Below, piece by piece: positions 1 through 7,004 of a stretch of 10,347 nucleotides of DNA. This stretch comes from an uncultured Pleurocapsa sp. (lineage in GTDB: Bacteria; Cyanobacteriota; Cyanobacteriia; Cyanobacteriales; Xenococcaceae). The notes beneath the pieces were generated by a model. It was given only the letters and a program-made list of their open reading frames with translations. It was not told the DNA's origin and made no database searches. A program made the translations under genes and the position numbers. The stretch spans positions 1-10,347 of the forward strand of contig CAKZYI010000089.1 of the NCBI GenBank assembly GCA_937884735.1, written 5' to 3'. Position 1 is the first letter of the stretch. The number at the start of each line of letters is the position of its first letter.

Positions 1-399
1 GAACAAATCAGTTTTTTAGGCTCACAATACAGCTTAGAATTATCTTTAGGGCAATTTATTCAACTCAAGGCGATTGCCTATGGACTGCCTTATTTGACTC
101 AGTTGGGACTGTATTCTCTTTGGAAAGATGATATTAACCTGGAAGAATTATTTCAGCAAGCGATCAGAGGTACTGGAATCTATGCCGATCATTTACAAAG
201 ACTTCTATGGACTCTAGAGCAAGATACTCAATTAGCCTCTTCCTTTAATCAAGTATTACAAGCAGAAGATGCCGTAGAAATAGAACTATTGCCAGCATTT
301 AAGCTAGAAAGTTTGGGCTTGGTCAAGCTACAGGGAAATCGCGCAACTCCTACCTGCGATTTATACAGCCATTATTTTCGCGATCGCCTTAATAAATAA
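1..399 (+). CDS. AAA-like (AAA_35 type) domain protein, C-terminal part only
   Basis: The frame is open from base 1, so the 5' end lies outside the window; 132 residues are visible before TAA 397-399. They match the C-terminal, winged-helix-like end of cyanobacterial AAA-like (AAA_35) NTPases: a 'GLPYLTQLGLYSLWK' helix, 'GIYADHLQRLLWTLEQ', and the closing 'AFKLESLGLVKLQGN...CDLYSHYFRDRL' block, as I recall them from that family. The Walker motifs would be upstream and are not seen. These proteins are STAND-like signalling ATPases, often fused to kinases, WD40 repeats or caspase-like domains; the partner here, if any, is unknown. The next gene starts 18 bases downstream and carries another AAA_35-type domain, so the two are probably co-transcribed and may act together (inference). 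A HIP1 octamer sits in its last codons. Confidence 0.75.
   Translation, partial: EQISFLGSQYSLELSLGQFIQLKAIAYGLPYLTQLGLYSLWKDDINLEELFQQAIRGTGIYADHLQRLLWTLEQDTQLASSFNQVLQAEDAVEIELLPAFKLESLGLVKLQGNRATPTCDLYSHYFRDRLNK
380..387. repeat. HIP1 octamer GCGATCGC (first of nine dispersed copies)
   Basis: The highly iterated palindrome of cyanobacterial genomes occurs here and again at 2209, 2396, 4569, 4860, 5833, 7530, 9104 and 9458 (start positions). Most copies are inside coding regions; the last is the core of a terminator palindrome. This density is a strong cyanobacterial signature. Confidence 0.9.
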
Positions 400-417
400 C
401 TATTATTGACAACTAAA

Positions 418-477
418 ATGCAAGATCTCGATCTTAATGTTATCTGGGTGGTAGTATGTGCGTGACTAGTACTGCTG
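418..477 (+). other. N-terminal segment of the Amt-kinase gene, cut off by an in-frame TGA
   Basis: ATG 418 opens a frame that reads M-Q-D-L-D-L-N-V-I-W-V-V-V-C-A, then TGA at 463-465, then L-V-L-L directly in frame with the M-Q-P-G-F-M of the downstream frame. Ammonium transporters of the Amt family typically begin '..LLWVVVCAALVFLMQPGFMCLESG', so these 20 codons are the missing start of the first transmembrane helix. The stop takes the place of a small residue; a single change from GGA (Gly) would give TGA. I therefore place the ancestral start at 418, although no strong Shine-Dalgarno sequence precedes it. Whether the TGA is real, a sequencing error, or bypassed by re-initiation at ATG 478 cannot be told from the sequence alone. 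Confidence 0.85.
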
Positions 478-3400
478 ATGCAGCCTGGCTTTATGTGTCT
501 AGAGTCTGGATTAACCAGATCGAAAAATAGCATTAATGTCGCCATCAAGAATCTTGTAGATCTGGGTATTTCGATTTCTTTCTTTTGGTGTTTTGGCTAC
601 GCTATTATGTTTGGCAGTTCCCTGCTGGGGCTGATTGGCGTTTCAGGTTTTTTTATTAGCATCGAAACAGATCCCAAATTGGCGGCATTTTTCCTATTTC
701 AGATGATGTTTTGTGGTACTGCGACTACAATTGTTTCTGGAGCTTTGGCAGAACGATTAAAGTTTAAAGGCTACCTAGTAATTACGATGGTCATTTCAGG
801 TTTGATTTATCCTGTTTTTGGTCATTGGGTGTGGAATGGTGCTACCTCTGGGCAACTTTACGGCTGGTTGGGCAAACTGGGTTTTGTTGACTATGCAGGA
901 TCTTCTGTAGTCCATAGTGTTGGAGGTTGGGTGTCATTAGCAGCCTTGCTAGTGGTGGGTTCTCGCACGGGGCGATTTACCAAAAAAAGCGATAAAGGAT
1001 GGGAATCAAACAAAATTCATGGCTCAAATCTACCTTTTTCCGTATTAGGGGTAATGTTGCTATGGGTAGGCTGGTTTGGCTTCAATGCAGGTAGCACCTT
1101 TGCCCTGAGCAATCAAATCCCGATTATTATTGTTCACACTGTCTTAGCTGGTGCAGGAGGAATGATTGGTGCAGGAGTCTGGGGTTGGCGACGTAAAGGG
1201 AGAGTAGAAGTAGAAACTTTGATTAATGGCTCAATTGCAGGATTAGTTTCGATTACCGCAGGCTGCAATTCTGTAACTACTCCAATTGCCATGCTGATTG
1301 GTGCCATGGGTGGCAGTAGTACTCTGTTAGTAAGAGGCTGGATCGAGCGTCGGGGCAGTGACGATGGAGTAGATGCAGTAGCTTTACACGGGTTTGCTGG
1401 AGCTTGGGGTACTTTAGCAGTGGGTTTGTTTGGCAGCCTAGACTTAATGAATACGGGCTTAAGCCGTCATTACCAAGTTTTGGTGCAGCTTTTAGGCATT
1501 GGTATCTGTTTTATTTGGAGTTTTGGCATTACTTACTTAATCTTGAGTAATTTGAATCGTATATTTCCTCTGCGAGTAAGCAAAGCAGAAGAAAAAATTG
1601 GACTCAACGTTTCTGAACATAACGCCAAAACAGAACTGTACGAATTATTTCAAGTCATGGATCGACAGGCAAAAACCCAAGACTTTAGTTTGCGAGTACC
1701 AGAAGAACCCTTTACAGAGGTGGGAAAAATTGCCTATCGTTACAATCAGGTAATGGCATCATTGGAAAACTATGCTTTGAAACTCAAGCATCTTAATAAC
1801 AATCTTGAAAGAAAAGTTGACGAACGAACTGAGGAACTATTATCTACTAATACTCAATTAGCAAAGGCAAATAGCGATTTAAAGCGTCTAGAAAATTTGA
1901 AAGATGAATTTCTAGCCAATACCTCCCACGAGTTGCGTACACCCCTCAATAGTATTATTGGTATTAGTGAATCTCTGATTGACGGGGCAACAGGAAGGCT
2001 TTCTGAGCAAACTGCGGCGAATTTGTCTATGATTGCCAATAGTGGTCGGCGTTTGTTTAATTTGGTTAGCGATATTCTAGATTTTTCGCAAATTCTCCAC
2101 GATAAATTAAGTTTAAAATTAAAGTCTGTTGGCTTAAGAGAAGTTGTAGAAGTTGTTTTAGTTCTTTGTCGTCCTTTGGTGGGTAATAAAGACTTGCAGT
2201 TAATAAATGCGATCGCAGGCAATCTTCCCGCCATTCGTGCCGATGAAGATCGCCTCCAGCAAATACTTTACAATCTAATTGGCAATGCAATCAAGTTTAC
2301 CGAACAAGGGAAAGTAGAAGTAAAAGCCCAACAAAATCAAGATGAATTAATAATTACAGTTGCGGATACGGGAATTGGTATTGCTGAAGATAAACGCGAT
2401 CGCATTTTTGATTCTTTTATCCAAGGAGAAGGTTCTACCGCCAGAAAATATGGTGGGGTTGGTTTGGGCTTATCAGTTACCAAAAAGCTAATTGAGTTTC
2501 ATGGTGGAAACATTGAACTAAAATCGAAAGTTGGAGAAGGTTCAGTGTTTAGCTTTACTATGCCTATATCTCATGGTGAGGATGAAATAGCTGAAGAAAT
2601 TTCTCCTTTTAAAGAAAAGGCTAGCACTCTTTTACTAGTGCCAGAACCTCAAGTTCCTCTATATCGTCCTAATACTGACGATAGTAATCAGAAAACTAAA
2701 GTGTTGATCGTAGATGATGACCCTGCAAATCTGCAAGTACTGATCAATAATCTGTCTTTGGCAAGTGCCAACTATGATATCGTTCAGGCTTCCGATGGCG
2801 AATCTGCACTAACTTTATTAGAAGATGGCTTAGATCCCCATATTATTCTGCTCGATGTGATGATGCCCAAAATGACGGGCTATGAAGTTGCAGCTAAATT
2901 ACGGGAGAACTATTCTCCAGATAAATTACCAATTTTGCTGCTAACAGCCAAAACTCAAGTGCAGGATATCGTTACAGGCTTGAGTGTTGGCGCAAACGAC
3001 TATCTCAATAAACCTATTTCTCGTGACGAACTAATTGCCAGAATGCAGACTCACATAAATCTGCGTCATTTACGTGAGGAGAACATTCGACAGACAAGCG
3101 AATTGCAAAGAGCAAAAGATCGTCTAGTGGAATACAACTCAAACCTAGAACTAACTGTCCAAGAGCGTACCGCCGAACTTTCTCAAACGTTAGAAATACT
3201 CAAAGCAATTCAAGCAGAATTAGAGTTAGAAAATGCTTTACTTAGAAGCGACGAACAGTCATTGAACTTTGACTATCAGGTGGGGGGTAGCTTGCCTATG
3301 GATGCACCAACCTATGTGGTACGTAAAGCGGATCGCCACCTATATAAAGCTTTGAAAGCTAATGAATATTGCTACATTCTCAATTCACGACAGATGGGAA

Positions 3401-4374
3401 AGGCTAGTCTAAGAGTGCAAATTATGAAGCGTCTGAGGGAAGAAGGTTTTGTCTGCGTAGCGATCGATTTATCAGAGATAGGCAATCAACAAGTTACCCC
3501 CGAACAATGGTATGCGGGCTTTCTTTATAGTTTAGTGAGCGGGTTAGAAATTATTGAACTCCACGAGATTCGTACTTGGTGGAGAGAGCATGATTTTATA
3601 TCTCCCTTACAACGTTTGGGAGAGTTTATCGATCGCGTTTTTTTAGAAAAGATTACACAAAATACGATAGTGTTTATTGACGAACTCGATAGCCTTTTGA
3701 GCCTAAGTTTTAATACGGATGATTTTTTAATTTTGTTACGTACATTATTCAATCGGCGAGTCGATAACTCAAAATTTAACCGTCTTACTTTTGTTATGTT
3801 GGGCGTGGCAACTCCTGCTCAACTCATTCAAGATAAAAATCGTACTCCTTTTAATATTGGTAAGGCAATTGCCTTACAAGGCTTTAAGATACACGAAGCA
3901 CAGCCGCTCTTAAGAGGATTATCAGATCGAGTTAGAACCCCTCAAATTGTTTTAAAAGAGGTCTTGTTTTGGACTGGTGGACAGCCTTTTTTGAGTCAAA
4001 AAATTTGCCAACTGATTCGTAATAGCGATCAACCTATTCCTATTAATGGCGAGAAAGAATGGATTGAAAGTTTAGTCAGAACTAATATCATTGATAATTG
4101 GGAAACCCAAGATGAGCCAGAACATTTAAGAACTATTCGAGACCGCCTTCTTAGTCTGGGAGACAATACTATTTCTGTGCTGCGGGAATATCAGCAGCTT
4201 TTGGAAAAAGAACAGATTCCTCCCCAACCGATTATGGAACATACGGAATTACTTCTATCAGGATTGGTCATCAAAGAAAATGAAATGCTTAAGGTTGGTA
4301 ATCGTATCTATGCAGTTGTTTTTGATTGTCACTGGATCGACAATACATTGGCTTCTTTCATTCAAAGCAATTAA
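478..4374 (+). CDS. Ammonium transporter-type sensor: Amt + histidine kinase + receiver + AAA_35 NTPase fusion
   Basis: Predicted membrane ammonium sensor rather than a plain transporter. Residues are numbered from ATG 478. Residues 1-365 are an Amt channel lacking half of its first helix. The conserved Asp (D138 in 'VDYAG') and both pore histidines (H146 in 'VVHSVGGW', H304 in 'ALHGFAGAW') are present, followed by the Amt C-tail 'EEKIGLNVSEH' (371-381). Residues 385-475 are a HAMP-like and coiled-coil linker. Residues 475-700 are a histidine kinase: phospho-acceptor H484 in 'SHELRTPLN', N box 'NLIGNAIKFT', G boxes 'ADTGIGI' and 'GVGLGLSV'. Residues 740-862 are a receiver with D746-748, phospho-acceptor D793 in 'LLDVMMPK', T823 and K845. 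A second coiled coil (865-925) leads to an AAA_35-type NTPase (930-1298) with P-loop 'SRQMGKAS' (Ala976 where Ser/Thr is usual) and Walker B 'IVFIDELDSL' (D1068, E1069). Amt-kinase fusions are known ammonium sensors; no DNA-binding output domain is visible. The apparent true start is ATG 418, separated by TGA 463-465, so this may be a pseudogene. Confidence 0.9.
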   Translation: MQPGFMCLESGLTRSKNSINVAIKNLVDLGISISFFWCFGYAIMFGSSLLGLIGVSGFFISIETDPKLAAFFLFQMMFCGTATTIVSGALAERLKFKGYLVITMVISGLIYPVFGHWVWNGATSGQLYGWLGKLGFVDYAGSSVVHSVGGWVSLAALLVVGSRTGRFTKKSDKGWESNKIHGSNLPFSVLGVMLLWVGWFGFNAGSTFALSNQIPIIIVHTVLAGAGGMIGAGVWGWRRKGRVEVETLINGSIAGLVSITAGCNSVTTPIAMLIGAMGGSSTLLVRGWIERRGSDDGVDAVALHGFAGAWGTLAVGLFGSLDLMNTGLSRHYQVLVQLLGIGICFIWSFGITYLILSNLNRIFPLRVSKAEEKIGLNVSEHNAKTELYELFQVMDRQAKTQDFSLRVPEEPFTEVGKIAYRYNQVMASLENYALKLKHLNNNLERKVDERTEELLSTNTQLAKANSDLKRLENLKDEFLANTSHELRTPLNSIIGISESLIDGATGRLSEQTAANLSMIANSGRRLFNLVSDILDFSQILHDKLSLKLKSVGLREVVEVVLVLCRPLVGNKDLQLINAIAGNLPAIRADEDRLQQILYNLIGNAIKFTEQGKVEVKAQQNQDELIITVADTGIGIAEDKRDRIFDSFIQGEGSTARKYGGVGLGLSVTKKLIEFHGGNIELKSKVGEGSVFSFTMPISHGEDEIAEEISPFKEKASTLLLVPEPQVPLYRPNTDDSNQKTKVLIVDDDPANLQVLINNLSLASANYDIVQASDGESALTLLEDGLDPHIILLDVMMPKMTGYEVAAKLRENYSPDKLPILLLTAKTQVQDIVTGLSVGANDYLNKPISRDELIARMQTHINLRHLREENIRQTSELQRAKDRLVEYNSNLELTVQERTAELSQTLEILKAIQAELELENALLRSDEQSLNFDYQVGGSLPMDAPTYVVRKADRHLYKALKANEYCYILNSRQMGKASLRVQIMKRLREEGFVCVAIDLSEIGNQQVTPEQWYAGFLYSLVSGLEIIELHEIRTWWREHDFISPLQRLGEFIDRVFLEKITQNTIVFIDELDSLLSLSFNTDDFLILLRTLFNRRVDNSKFNRLTFVMLGVATPAQLIQDKNRTPFNIGKAIALQGFKIHEAQPLLRGLSDRVRTPQIVLKEVLFWTGGQPFLSQKICQLIRNSDQPIPINGEKEWIESLVRTNIIDNWETQDEPEHLRTIRDRLLSLGDNTISVLREYQQLLEKEQIPPQPIMEHTELLLSGLVIKENEMLKVGNRIYAVVFDCHWIDNTLASFIQSN

Positions 4375-4418
4375 TAATTTTCTAGCTGTTATAAATAATT
4401 TAGTTGTGTTATTCTGTG

Positions 4419-4439
4419 GCTGATATTTAAAATATCAGC
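4419..4439 (+). terminator. Possible terminator hairpin after the Amt-kinase gene
   Basis: A perfect 10-base inverted repeat, GCTGATATTT and AAATATCAGC around one A, lies 45 bases past the stop. It would fold as a stem of about 8 bp with a small loop. No strong T tract follows, so termination is plausible but not assured. Confidence 0.4.
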
Positions 4440-4475
4440 ATGATTTCAAATGGCTAAATTTGGCTCTATTTTTAG

Positions 4476-4718
4476 ATGTATAATTCAAACAAAAAAATAT
4501 TATTTAAATCAAGCATAATTTAGATTAGTTTATTATTAACTAGTTTAATTATAGAAACAAAAAGCAATGCGATCGCCATAGAAAATCAGTCAGTTAACAA
4601 TAAAGCTGCTGCGATAAATGTTCCTTTAGAGAGTACAGGATTTCCTAATTTAAAAGATCGAGAAAAATATCAGACCATTATAAAAAATGCTATTGATGAT
4701 AATTTAAATAAAGCATCA
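4476..4718 (+). other. Signal peptide and N-terminal part of the DUF1460 gene, with in-frame TAG
   Basis: In frame with the DUF1460 coding sequence, ATG 4476 reads M-Y-N-S-N-K-K-I-L-F-K-S-S-I-I, then TAG at 4521-4523, then I-S-L-L-L-T-S-L-I-I-E-T-K-S-N-A-I-A. Ignoring the stop, this is a good Sec signal peptide: a lysine-bearing N-region, a hydrophobic core, and a probable cleavage site after 'SNAIA'. Another 47 or so codons, including 'PLESTGFPNLKDREKYQTI', join it to ATG 4719 without any further stop. The TAG could come from TTG (Leu) by one change. The stop is odd because it removes export from an enzyme family that acts in the periplasm. No Shine-Dalgarno sequence is evident before ATG 4476. 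Confidence 0.8.
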
Positions 4719-5420
4719 ATGAGCAAAATCGTACAGCAAGTAGCTCAACAGTTTTTAGGCTCAGAATACAAAGCAGGATTGCTAGATAAATCTCCCCACG
4801 AAACTTTAATTATTTCTCTTCAGCAATTTGATTGTTTGCTATTTATCGAAACAGTATTGGCGATCGCTAATAATATTAGTCAAAAAAAATATGGTTATCA
4901 AGCCTTTAGTAGCAGTGTAGAAAATCAACGTTATTGGAATGGCAAAATGAATGGCTATTGCAGTCGATTGCATTACTTTTCTGATTGGATAGAAGATAAT
5001 AAAAGAAGAGGTAATATCGAAAATATTACTGAACAATTAGGTGGCGTGGATACAATTAAAAAGCTCAATTTCATGACTACCCACCGTAGCAGCTATCCCA
5101 ATTTAGTAAAAAGTGATGCTAACTTCAAATGTATAACTTCAGTAGAAGCAAGCTTTTCCGACAAATTTAACTACATTCCCACCAAAGATATTAGGCAAAC
5201 ATACTCTAGCCTACAGCCAGGAGATATAGTAGGTGTGGCAACAAACATTGCAGGGTTAGACTTTACCCACACAGGATTCGTCTACCGTCAGCCCGATGGC
5301 AAAATTGGCTTGATTCATGCTTCTCCTGCGGGAAAGGTAGTTATTGCCCAAGATTTACAAACCTACATTAGCAAGGTTCCTAATGCGATCGGTATTGTTG
5401 TTTCTAGGGCAAATAAATAA
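4719..5420 (+). CDS. DUF1460 family protein (N-acetylmuramoyl-L-alanine amidase-like, NlpC/P60 fold)
   Basis: Residues are numbered from ATG 4719, which is the first start downstream of an in-frame TAG and is probably not the native start. The family is a set of exported, cysteine-dependent cell-wall hydrolases related to NlpC/P60. Visible family marks are the catalytic-type Cys39 in 'QQFDCLLFIETV', the 'YWNGKMNGYCSRLHYFSDWI' block (72-91), His184 in 'DFTHTGFVYR' preceded by 'LQPGDIV', and His200 in 'LIHASPAGKV'. These would form the Cys-His-His set. All catalytic positions are intact, so only the N-terminal export part is damaged. Translated from 4719 the protein would be cytoplasmic and would lack about 81 N-terminal codons, part of which belongs to the mature fold. 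It stands alone, about 100 bases from its neighbours. The exact substrate is unknown; turnover of peptidoglycan stem peptides or amide bonds is the family expectation. Confidence 0.8.
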   Translation: MSKIVQQVAQQFLGSEYKAGLLDKSPHETLIISLQQFDCLLFIETVLAIANNISQKKYGYQAFSSSVENQRYWNGKMNGYCSRLHYFSDWIEDNKRRGNIENITEQLGGVDTIKKLNFMTTHRSSYPNLVKSDANFKCITSVEASFSDKFNYIPTKDIRQTYSSLQPGDIVGVATNIAGLDFTHTGFVYRQPDGKIGLIHASPAGKVVIAQDLQTYISKVPNAIGIVVSRANK

Positions 5421-5523
5421 TTGCTGATTATTGATTATAAACAAACTGTGGAACCCTTTAAGGTATCCTTTACAGTAGTGGCTGTTAATTGAATTGACGA
5501 GAGTTATTAAATATCTTGTACTT

Positions 5524-5865
5524 ATGAGCGATACTATTTTTGGCAAAATTATTCGTCGGGAAATTCCCGCAGACATCGTCTACGAAGATGATTTAGCTTT
5601 AGCTTTTAAAGATGTTTCTCCTCAAGCACCAACCCATATCCTCGTAATTCCTAAAAAGCCCATACCCCGTTTATCTGATTCTACCGAGAGCGATACAGAA
5701 TTGATGGGACACTTGTTGATGACGGTTAAAAAGGTTGCAGACCTAGCTAATCTTAGTAATGGTTATCGTGTAGTCATCAATAATGGCAATGATGCGGGAC
5801 AAAGTGTAGATCATCTACATTTACATATTTTAGGCGATCGCTCTATGAATTGGCCTCCTGGTTAA
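5524..5865 (+). CDS. HIT-family (histidine triad) nucleotide-binding protein
   Basis: A 113-residue protein of the Hint branch, which hydrolyses purine nucleotide phosphoramidates such as AMP-lysine in the cytoplasm; its physiological substrate in bacteria is mostly unclear. The opening 'DTIFGKIIRREIPADIVYEDD' style block is seen at residues 3-23, 'PQAPTHILVIPKK' at 33-45, and the triad H97-L-H99-L-H101 near the C terminus, with H99 the expected nucleophile; the chain ends 'NWPPG', as is usual for Hint proteins. Start 5524 (MSDTIFGK) is preferred over an in-frame ATG 30 bases upstream because it matches the usual family N terminus. It appears to be a single-gene unit, with about 100 bases of non-coding sequence on both sides. 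Nothing in it looks damaged. Confidence 0.92.
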   Translation: MSDTIFGKIIRREIPADIVYEDDLALAFKDVSPQAPTHILVIPKKPIPRLSDSTESDTELMGHLLMTVKKVADLANLSNGYRVVINNGNDAGQSVDHLHLHILGDRSMNWPPG

Positions 5866-5895
5866 ACCTAATAAAATACTGTGGTGTAAATGCTC

Positions 5896-5924
5896 TTGAC
5901 TCCCTTAATTTATGAGATGATTAA
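5896..5924 (+). promoter_or_regulatory. Possible psb28 promoter
   Basis: TTGACT at 5896-5901 resembles a -35 box, and GATTAA at 5919-5924, 17 bases further on, is a weak -10 box. It lies 40 bases before the psb28 start in the only gap upstream of that gene. This is pattern matching only. Confidence 0.3.
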
Positions 5925-5951
5925 AAGTTATTAACAGATTGTCAAGATAAT

Positions 5952-5956
5952 AGGAG
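5952..5956 (+). promoter_or_regulatory. Ribosome binding site AGGAG for psb28
   Basis: AGGAG lies 7 bases before the GTG at 5964. It supports use of this non-ATG start, which gives the expected N terminus M-A-E-I-Q-F. Confidence 0.75.
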
Positions 5957-5963
5957 TTAAAGT

Positions 5964-6299
5964 GTGGCAGAAATTCAATTTGCTAGAGGCGTAACAGAGG
6001 AAGTAGTCCCTGAAATCAAAGTTACCCGTTCCAAAACAGGAAATAGTGGTACTGCAACCTTTTATTTTAGAGATCCCAAAATCTTGGGAAAAGATAGTTC
6101 CGATGAAATTACTGGTATGTATCTTGTTGATGAAGAAGGTGAAATCGTCAGTAGAGAGGTGAAAGGCAAATTTGTCAATGGCGAAGCTAGAGGCATTGAA
6201 GCCGTTCTGATTATGAAATCTGAGGCAGAATTTGAACGTTTTGTCCGTTTTATGAATAAATATGCCGAACAAAATGGTTTGGGTTTAGACAAAAATTAA
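5964..6299 (+). CDS. psb28: Photosystem II assembly protein Psb28
   Basis: Psb28 is a small soluble protein that binds the cytoplasmic face of CP47-containing photosystem II assembly intermediates and shields the acceptor side during assembly and repair; it is absent from mature PSII. The 111-residue product has the family length (about 110) and its typical blocks: 'AEIQFARGV' at the N terminus, 'TATFYFRDPKIL', 'ITGMYLVDEEGEI', 'REVKGKFVNGEA' and 'FERFVRFMNKYAEQNGLG' at the C terminus. The start is GTG 5964, backed by AGGAG at 5952. A strong intrinsic terminator follows at 6344-6385, so the gene is probably its own transcription unit. It is one of the clearest signs that the source is an oxygenic phototroph. 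Confidence 0.95.
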   Translation: MAEIQFARGVTEEVVPEIKVTRSKTGNSGTATFYFRDPKILGKDSSDEITGMYLVDEEGEIVSREVKGKFVNGEARGIEAVLIMKSEAEFERFVRFMNKYAEQNGLGLDKN

Positions 6300-6343
6300 T
6301 TTCTTCTAAAACAAGCATAAAAAAATAATATAGACGGCTAAGT

Positions 6344-6385
6344 GGGAGATTTCGCGATCTATGCGAGATTTCCCTATTTTATTTT
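6344..6385 (+). terminator. Intrinsic terminator of psb28
   Basis: Bases 6344-6374 fold into a 12-bp stem with a 7-base loop; two of the pairs are G-U and the first three are G-C. A T-rich run (TATTTTATTTT) follows at 6375-6385. It lies 44 bases after the psb28 stop. Confidence 0.75.
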
Positions 6386-6648
6386 GCCAGAGTTAAATCA
6401 TTTGATGGGACAAATAAAAAAGTAAGCAAATCGTTAATTAATAATTAATATTGGCAATTATTAGAGCAAGATTGCCTTTTTGTAGTGGACTATCTACTTT
6501 TTTACGGGATACTTTTAAGCTTAATGAAGCAGCTTAATGTAATAGACATCTTGAAATGTTGTGTTTAAATATGTTTAGAGTTAAGAGTCAAAGATTAGCC
6601 AGAATCGACTTTTTTCTTTACTGTAGTTGCCAACAAAGTTAGTTAACT
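6386..6648. other. Non-coding gap with AT-rich inverted repeats
   Basis: No credible gene was found on either strand between the psb28 terminator and the small secreted protein. The gap contains the AT palindrome TTAATTAATAATTAA (6434-6448), a terminator-like hairpin (6453-6481), and a second T run at about 6498 after GTAG...CTAC (6482-6497). The promoter of the 6649-8213 cluster should be here, but I could not identify it with confidence. Confidence 0.5.
6453..6481 (+). terminator. Terminator-like hairpin in the intergenic gap
   Basis: GGCAAT (6453-6458) pairs with ATTGCC (6471-6476) around a 12-base loop and is followed directly by five T. The stem is short, but the arrangement is that of an intrinsic terminator or attenuator. 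No gene ends just before it, so it could close a small RNA or act on the leader of the downstream cluster. Confidence 0.35.
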
Positions 6649-6984
6649 ATGATCAATAAATTATTTACTATTTTAAAATTTTCGGGAACTCTAGCCATAA
6701 TACTATCCATGGCAGAAGTAGTTCCTGTTCTTGCTACCGAATATGTGTTTAGCGCACCGCCAGAAGTCGATAATAATGTAGCTGAAGAGATACCAACTCA
6801 GGAAGCCGACTATCCACTTTATGAGTGCGAAGCAGTTTCAGATCAAGAAACTATAGGGGAAATAGACGAAAGCGACAGTGCAAAAATAGATTCTCATAAC
6901 TGCGAATGTATTGATTGTGAGGAAGTTTCTCAAGAAGAAGAAAAACAAACAAAGTTAAGCTCGAACAATCAATCTAAAAAGTAA
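6649..6984 (+). CDS. Small secreted acidic protein with a CxCxxC motif, function unknown
   Basis: I do not recognise a named family. The 111-residue product begins with a clear signal peptide: K4, K10, a hydrophobic core 11-21, and a likely cleavage after 'VPVLA' (residue 29). The mature part of about 80 residues is very acidic (many Glu and Asp) until a short lysine-rich tail. It has four cysteines: C60, and C85, C87, C90 in 'HNCECIDCEE', a CxCxxC arrangement that could bind a metal or form disulphides. Position and cysteines suggest a periplasmic or extracellular role. It lies 20 bases before a DUF1361 membrane protein gene, itself 3 bases before a TerD gene, so an operon is likely. A metal- or stress-related role follows only from this context and the cysteine motif. 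Confidence 0.7.
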   Translation: MINKLFTILKFSGTLAIILSMAEVVPVLATEYVFSAPPEVDNNVAEEIPTQEADYPLYECEAVSDQETIGEIDESDSAKIDSHNCECIDCEEVSQEEEKQTKLSSNNQSKK

Positions 6985-7004
6985 AAAAAATCTTATCTTA
7001 ATTA

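Noticed and set aside
11..30. Near-identical stretch at 11-30 and 4751-4769 (TTTTTAGGCTCA then AATAC)
   Set aside because: It encodes F-L-G-S in both an AAA_35 protein and the DUF1460 protein. The flanking sequence is unrelated, so this looks like chance codon coincidence, not an att site or transposon end.
463..465. Selenocysteine or reassigned TGA in the Amt sensor
   Set aside because: No selenocysteine hairpin is evident, the position is a small residue in a membrane helix and not a redox site, and neighbouring genes show a different stop (TAG) and a frameshift, which a TGA reassignment would not explain.
5494..5523. Upstream in-frame ATG giving the HIT protein a 10-residue extension
   Set aside because: The extension (MTRVIKYLVL) is not typical of Hint proteins, which normally begin with a M-x-[DE]-T-I-F-x-K-I sequence as found at 5524.
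5931..6272. Long open frame antisense to psb28 (113 codons)
   Set aside because: It fully overlaps the well-supported psb28 gene on the opposite strand and has no recognisable family sequence or ribosome binding site. The same holds for antisense frames at 1854-2290, 3525-3752, 4839-5036, 7310-7615 and 7616-7822.
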